A DNA stretch of 64,000 nucleotides from assembly GCA_034440635.1 (NCBI GenBank), contig JAOTON010001526.1, positions 3,419,001 to 3,483,000 of the forward strand. Direction: 5' to 3'. The stretch is from Lepas anatifera. Its lineage: Eukaryota > Arthropoda > Thecostraca > Lepadidae. This document shows positions 58,475-64,000 of this stretch, piece by piece (the stretch's first letter is position 1; the number at the start of each line of letters is the position of its first letter). The notes beneath the pieces were generated by a model. That model was not told the origin of the DNA, ran no database searches, and saw only the letters and a program-made list of their open reading frames with translations. Position numbers and translations under genes: made by a program.

Positions 58475-59950
58475 ATGGGGGATGCGCGTGACTCAGTGGT
58501 AGAGCCCTCTGCGCCACAGGTCCGTGGTAGGGCACCTGCCCTCTGCGCCACAGGTTCGTGGTAGAGCACCTGCCCTCTGCACCACAGGTTCGTGGTAGGG
58601 CACCTGCCCTCTGCACCACAGGTTCGTGGTAGGGCACCTGCCCTCTGCGCCACAGGTCCGTGGTAGGGCACCTGCCCTCTGCACCACAGGTTCGTGGTAG
58701 AGCACCTGCCCTCTGCGCCACAGGTCCGTGGTAGGGCACCTGCCCTCTGCGCCACAGGTTCGTGGTAGAGCACCTGCCCTCTGCACCACAGGTTCGTGGT
58801 AGGGCACCTGCCCTCTGCACCACAGGTTCGTGGTAGGGCACCTGCCCTCTGCACCACAGGTTCGTGGTAGGGCACCTGCCCTCTGCGCCACAGGTCCGTG
58901 GTAGGGCACCTGCCCTCTGCACCACAGGTTCGTGGTAGGGCACCTGCCCTCTGCACCACAGGTTCGTGGTAGAGCACCTGCCCTCTGCACCACAGGTTCG
59001 TGGTAGAGCACCTGCCCTCTGCACCACAGGTTCGTGGTAGAGCACCTGCCCTCTGCGCCACAGGTCCGTGGTAGAGCACCTGCCCTCTGCACCACAGGTT
59101 CGTGGTAGAGCACCTGCCCTCTGCACCACAGGTCCGTGGTAGAGCACCTGCCCTCTGCACCACAGGTTCGTGGTAGGGCACCTGCCCTCTGCACCACAGG
59201 TCCGTGGTAGGGCACCTGCCCTCTGCACCACAGGTTCGTGGTAGGGCACCTGCCCTCTGCACCACAGGTTCGTGGTAGAGCACCTGCCCTCTGCGCCACA
59301 GGTCCGTGGTAGGGCACCTGCCCTCTGCACCACAGGTTCGTGGTAGAGCACCTGCCCTCTGCACCACAGGTTCGTGGTAGAGCACCTGCCCTCTGCGCCA
59401 CAGGTCCGTGGTAGGGCACCTGCCCTCTGCACCACAGGTTCGTGGTAGAGCACCTGCCCTCTGCGCCACAGGTCCGTGGTAGGGCACCTGCCCTCTGCAC
59501 CACAGGTTCGTGGTAGAGCACCTGCCCTCTGCACCACAGGTCCGTGGTAGGGCACCTGCCCTCTGCGCCACAGGTTCGTGGTAGAGCACCTGGCCTCTGC
59601 ACCACAGGTTCGTGGTAGAGCACCTGCCCTCTGCACCACAGGTTCGTGGTAGGGCACCTGCCCTCTGCACCACAGGTCCGTGGTAGGGCACTTACCCTCT
59701 GCACCACAGGTTCGTGGTAGAGCACCTGCCCTCTGCACCACAGGTCCGTGGTAGAGCACCTGCCCTCTGCACCACAGGTCCGTGGTAGAGCACCTGCCCT
59801 CTGCACCACAGGTTCGTGGTAGAGCACCTGCCCTCTGCACCACAGGTCCGTGGTAGAGCACCTGCCCTCTGCACCACAGGTTCGTGGTAGGGCACCTGCC
59901 CTCTGCACCACAGGTCCCGGGTTAATGTCCCGGCAGAACCTCTTCAGAAG
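58475..59950 (+). mobile_element. tRNA-type SINE head interrupted by a 41-unit 34-bp array
   Basis: Left edge: GATGCGCGTGACTCAGTGG (box A). Right edge: CCCGGGTTAATGTCCCGG (T-arm/box B). Between them the phrase GTGGTAGAGCACCTGCCCTC plus TGCACCACAGGTTC is repeated. First and last CCACAGG (58514 and 59908) are 1394 bases apart, exactly 41 times 34, so there is no net length change. Variation is almost limited to three positions. Frames up to 537 residues on the - strand are artefacts of 34 bases cycling through three stop-free phases. Confidence 0.75.
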
Positions 59951-60005
59951 TTGAACTGAACCCCAACGATTCTGATTCAGGTATTTTTTAAAGTGTTTTA
60001 AGAAG

Positions 60006-61856
60006 GTGAAGAGGATTTCGGTGTTAGAGTCAAACGGTACACAGATATCCAACGACGTTGATAGATCAAATTTGCTGAATCGAACATTTGCAAAGAAATG
60101 TTCCATCCCAAACGTTACTCATTTTCCAAACCTACCTTTCTCGACCGATGAAACATTATCGGACTTCCACGTGACAGAGGAAGCTGTGTGCCATTTACTC
60201 AAAGATCTGGTAGTGAGTAAAGCTTGTGGCCCTGACAGCCTAAGCGCTCGCATTCTTAGGGAGTGTGCGATGGAATTGGCCGTTCCTCTGTGCAAGATTT
60301 TCCGCTTATACTAACGGTATTTCTCCAGAACAGTGGGCAGAGGCAAATATTGTCCCCATATACAAAAAAGGCTCTAGAAAAAATCCAGAAAACTATCGTT
60401 CGGTTTCATTATTGCCTTTCTGTGCAAAAGTGTTTGAGAAAAAGTCAGCGATCAGATTTGTCAACACGTCAGACCTCTTCTTTCGGAAACTCAACATGGG
60501 TTTACACAGCATCGATCTTGCGCTTCAAATCTGGCATCTGAGCTTGCGCATGGATGGGCGGCCATTCAAAATAAATCTCACCTCGATGTGGTTTACATAG
60601 ATTTCTCCAGTGCCTTCAAGGCGTAAATAATCGCCTACTGCTCTATAAACTTCAATGTATGTATGGCCTGGTCGGACAAACTTTGAAATGGCTCACATCA
60701 TACCTCGGGAGGCAGAAACAAAGAATTGTGTTAAAAGGCAATATGTCCGAATGGACTCCGGCTGTCTCGGGGACGCCGGAAGTCGGGCATATTTCGCATT
60801 TGTTGTTCCTTCTCTACATGAATGATTCTCCATCTGTAATCTCTACAAACTGTTTGATGTTTGCCGATGACGTGAAAATTTTCAGCCAAATCGACACCCA
60901 AAATGACGTCATCAGGCTTCCAAAATGACTTTGATGTAGTTGCACGCTGGGCAGCGGACTAGAAGCTGAAGCCAAACGCATCAAAATGTAAAGCGTTCAA
61001 AATAATTCTGAACCGCAATTTCATCCCTTCATCTTACAAAATCAACTGCGAAACTCTGGAAAATGTCGACACCATCGGAGATCTAGGCGTCATTCTGAAC
61101 CAAAAACTCACTTTTACGGCGCACATCAATTCCATAGTCCCAAATGCCAATGGGGCAGGGCATTGGGCCTTCTCATTCGAACCTTCCAGTCAGCTTCCCC
61201 CAGACACAAATTGGACGAGCGTGCAGCCGTATCCGTGTTCAATGCAAATGTTCGGTCAATTCTTGAACACTGCTCCGTCATTTAGGGCGGAGCAGCAAAA
61301 TGTCATCTCATTCGCGTGGAGAGGGTTCAGCATAAATTCCTCATGTGGCTAGCCAACCATACTGAGCCTGCCAGTGCTGTGCTGGACTACAAGTACCTCC
61401 TTAGTTTCTACAATATGCAATCCCTCCAGGCTAGGCGCCAGCAAAGTAATATCTTGGTGTTTATGTAAAGTTATTAGAGGCCTCATCTCATCATGACATC
61501 TTTTGGAAGGTTTTACGGTACATGTGCCGGTCAGAGCCACTAGGATTTCACGTTCTGCTTTGTTTAGTGTAACCCCTGGCTAGAGTGAACGCTGTTGCTT
61601 CAGGAGTTTTTAATCGTTTACCTCGTGTGGTGAACAGCTTTTTAAACGTGCCACCCCTCAGCGATATATTGTGTAATCCGCTCGGGGTACTAAAGAAAAA
61701 TATAGTTGTGTTTGCGGCTGCCGAGCCAGTACTGGTCTGATGTGTGCATTTACGTTGTATTTAGGCCTCCATGTGTTTTTAATTCTACTGACTTCATCTG
61801 TTATTGGGTTTTTAAGACCTGTTGGTGATTGAATACAGATACAGCAGATACAAAAA
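60006..61856 (+). mobile_element. Broken non-LTR retrotransposon reverse transcriptase
   Basis: Fragments in all three frames follow the order of a Jockey/CR1-like reverse transcriptase: CGPDSLSARILRECA (60228), EQWAEANIVPIYKKGSRKNP (60330), DVVYIDFSSAFK (about 60585) with the first catalytic Asp, LLFLLYMND (60800) and MFADDVKIF (60858) with the catalytic FADD motif, then DLGVILNQKLTF (61080). It is 5'-truncated with several frameshifts and stops, so inactive. It ends in a short ATACAG-type tail near 61832-61856. The clade is not resolved. Confidence 0.8.
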
Positions 61857-61930
61857 TATGTCTCAACAAGATGAGAGTTGGCGACGCCGTATATCCCTGG
61901 CAGTTGGCGCGTCGTTAAACTGCAACAATT
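61857..61930 (+). mobile_element. SINE tail fragment
   Basis: CAAGATGAGAGTTGGCGACG and GGCAGTTGGCGCGTCGTTAA reproduce the tail of the SINE at 14860-15040. The head is missing and the fragment abuts the LINE 3' end, which suggests that the SINE tail and a LINE 3' end may be related. Confidence 0.5.
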
Positions 61931-62700
61931 GATTACTTATACATCAGCATATCATTGGTTAGTTCTAAGCGGCCACATAATTCATGCCCAGACAATTTTG
62001 TTACATACACTTTCCCTTTGTCAAGCCTCAGTTTGTCAAAGATTAGGCCCTTATGAGTAAGACAAAGATGAAAGGCAGCAAGCAAAGTCGCAGATCACTA
62101 CCCTCTCCGTCATTTTCCAGAAGGCTGCTGTCGCTAGAAGGTCTCAGGGATATTCCTGCTAAAGATGGACATATTTTTCTGAGCGTTATGAGATAGTGAA
62201 CATAAGCGTTGCCACTGGCAAATTGAAGGGGCCAATCAAACTTCAACCTGCTGCCGACAACACACTTTCCCCTCTAAAACCAACACCTCCCCGGATTTGG
62301 ACTCATTGCTGCCCTTTACCCCAAGAGGTTTCAACATTTTCCTATTTCTTACCAATTCCTCTGAGATTGGGATTTTTTAGGGGAAGAGGGGGACAGTGAC
62401 CCTTCCTCCATATTTTGACGTGTATAAGATGAAGGTTGAAAGTGGGGATTTTATGGGCTGCAAGGCAAATCTAGGACTGCCGTCTCAACTATGGCTCTTG
62501 GATCAATTATAGTATTTCTCTGGAACTGGGCCAGCAGAGCTTTGACATTGTCAGCGCGTTCACCTGCAGACTATCCTAGGAATACCACGAATATTCAGCA
62601 TTGTGAGACGTTTGACGTGCTTTTCACGCGCAGCAGACATATAAAGGAAAAATGTAGAGCAGCAGCTCGCGAACCCCAGACATCAGCCAGCACATGCACG
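61931..62700. other. Unannotated stretch
   Basis: Short frames only. I looked here on the - strand for the missing first exon of copy B and did not find it. No repeat structure seen. Confidence 0.35.
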
Positions 62701-62759
62701 ATGCTTTAGTTGAGTGTTTCTGAATCACGGTCACGTTCGTGCGTCACGATCTTGCTCTT

Positions 62760-63080
62760 GGCGTCAGCACGAAGTGTTTCTCCGAGGCGGAGGCGCCGCC
62801 GTCGCATCGGAAGCGGCGACGACGGCTGCGACCAATCACAGTCACCGCAGCTGACGGAGGTCACCACAGCCCGCCAATCAGCGGCCGCCGTCAGCGTCGA
62901 CGCCGTCTGTCGGCGCCGGCTCCGTCGGCTGCGACAGCGTCCACTGCCGCGCGGGCGGGGGTGTCGACGGCCTCCCGTCGGCGCTTTATGGCGACGGCGG
63001 CCGCTGTTTCCGACCACCGCCGCGTTGGCCGCGTCCGGTCCGTCGTGCGACTGTCGCCCTCAGGCGTTTCCGGTGGCAGC
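62760..63080 (-). promoter_or_regulatory. GC-rich island resembling the copy A promoter, inverted
   Basis: On the - strand the island reads GCGGCCGCTGATTGG, then TGACCTCCG, AGCTG and GTGATTGG. This is the same order and almost the same spacing (42 against 43 bases between CCAAT boxes) as in the copy A promoter. The CCAATC complements are at 62832-62837 and 62874-62879. Beyond this module similarity is weak, and no first exon follows. Long frames on both strands here are GC artefacts. Confidence 0.4.
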
Positions 63081-64000
63081 TCCTGAGTCGCGGTGCGACG
63101 ACCGCACAACATGGAACACGACAGCGTGTCATCTGTTGTGTCGTTGACTTGGCGAAGTGGAGACCAGGCATGGTGTCTCAGGGCTAGCAGCCGACAGCAA
63201 TTCGGCACTACACTTCCAATCTGGTTTCAGCTCCCAATAGTTTATCAAACGTGATAATTCTGATGTGGTTTTATTTCTCACGAGCGCGATTTGTTGAGTC
63301 ACGCATTCAGGATTTAGACCAGTGAGTTTGTTGCAACCAGCTGGAAAGCGGTTCCTTCATGGTTTGAGTTAAGGCCTTAAGGCTCGTTGTTTTTAACTTT
63401 AACGGTGCTGAAATTTACTACAGAGCATTAGGGTGAACTGAGACCCAAGAGTGGTTTCTTGATTTTCTCACTAAACTGCTATCTCAGTTCAAAACCCATC
63501 ATAAAGGTGAGACGGTCCCTTCTTAAGCAGTTTAGGGAATGTGAAAATCGTAATGCCATTTGCGAAATTATTTACAGTGAAGAAACTGTTTCAAACTTCC
63601 TGCTCCTCTGATTCAACCTAAAGCTACAAAACTGGTAGGTAGGAAATATATGAGATTATCCCTTCACCGCCTGGGGGTCCGATTGCATCCCTCGGTTTTT
63701 GCGAATGATTGCGAGCCGATTTAAATGAGAATCACTTCACTTTGCATGCCCCTAGGGTGATCAATTTGACAACTTATGACCAAAAATGTTATGACGTCAT
63801 TTCTAAACCCATGTAAGGTGATTCTGTTCTCCTAAAATGAGACTCACAAAACCAAGGTGTAACTCGACTTATATAAGAGGTATATCAAATTTATAACCAT
63901 CCTTCGAAAGTTTTTAATACAAAAAAATCTGCAAACTGTCATCCATTCTGAGGTCAGGTCAATACGAAGGCCATCAGAGGTCTCCAAAGCTCGTTTTGAT
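63081..64000. other. Right-hand end, repeat-like
   Basis: At 63465-63530 the phrase CTATCTCAGTTCAAAACC, followed by AAAGGTGAGACGGTCCCTTC, resembles the right end of the 449-bp TTAA element, suggesting a diverged relative. AGGTCAGGTCA near 63950 recalls the AGGTCA-rich repeat at 43.8 kb. No gene seen. Confidence 0.35.

Noticed and set aside
58378..59861. Large repeat protein genes on the - strand
   Set aside because: All three - strand phases are open across the array and give the same 34-residue repeat, as expected for a stop-free 34-base unit. One frame starts antisense to the LINE.
58475..59950. CRISPR-like array of 34-bp repeats
   Set aside because: Units are contiguous with no unique spacers, and the setting is a eukaryotic intron or intergenic region with SINE and LINE sequence. 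It is a minisatellite.
62706..63208. Arg-rich proteins on both strands at 62.7-63.2 kb
   Set aside because: Overlapping frames in a CpG island on both strands with no domain resemblance. The promoter-like reading is better supported.

Overview
This is eukaryotic, metazoan DNA: a small number of GC-rich coding exons with canonical GT/AG splice sites sit in long introns, among tRNA-derived SINEs, terminal-inverted-repeat (TIR) elements, non-LTR retrotransposon relics, microsatellites and minisatellites. There are no operons or bacterial signals. Repeat style, GC-rich codon use and intron content fit a marine invertebrate, perhaps a crustacean, but the species cannot be named from this sequence.

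The one gene that can be reconstructed is a SAM-domain nuclear repressor-like gene resembling the SAMD7/SAMD11 group. Copy A lies on the + strand in four coding exons (7130-7184, 11543-11840, 16720-17308, 24965-25249). These join in consistent phase to a 408-residue protein with a basic cluster, a polyalanine tract, a CtBP-type PLDLS motif, a SAM domain split by the last intron, and a C-terminal CxxCxxCxxCH cluster. A GC-rich promoter with two CCAAT boxes precedes it.

The same gene is present a second time, inverted, in the right half. Copy B exons lie on the - strand at 50746-50449, 40911-40331 and 29715-29392, so the copies converge tail to tail around a spacer of about 4.2 kb. Exons 2 and 3 differ by about 2 and 4 percent. 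Several intronic islands are also shared in inverted, collinear order, one being identical over 126 of 126 bases, while the DNA between islands is unrelated. Copy B has a net 8-base deletion in the polyalanine tract that shifts the frame, a different C-terminus, and no recognisable first coding exon. It is either a decaying inverted paralogue or the other haplotype joined in inverted orientation during assembly. This is the main result of the window.

Layout: 1-6.7 kb, repeats and an RNase H-bearing non-LTR relic; 6.7-25.5 kb, copy A with 23-, 40- and 30-bp tandem arrays in its last intron; 25.3-29.4 kb, spacer with a SINE, a TIR element and a suspicious A-rich patch; 29.4-50.7 kb, copy B with its introns enlarged by a 160-bp CT microsatellite, a T-poor A-rich tract, an unrecognised AT-rich segment, a 602-bp TA-flanked TIR element and an AGGTCA-rich repeat; 50.7-62.7 kb, a 449-bp TTAA-flanked element, a 15-bp array (57 units), a 34-bp array (41 units, no indels) that looks like an amplified piece of a tRNA-type SINE head, and a broken reverse transcriptase; 62.7-63.1 kb, a GC-rich island resembling the copy A promoter in inverted orientation.
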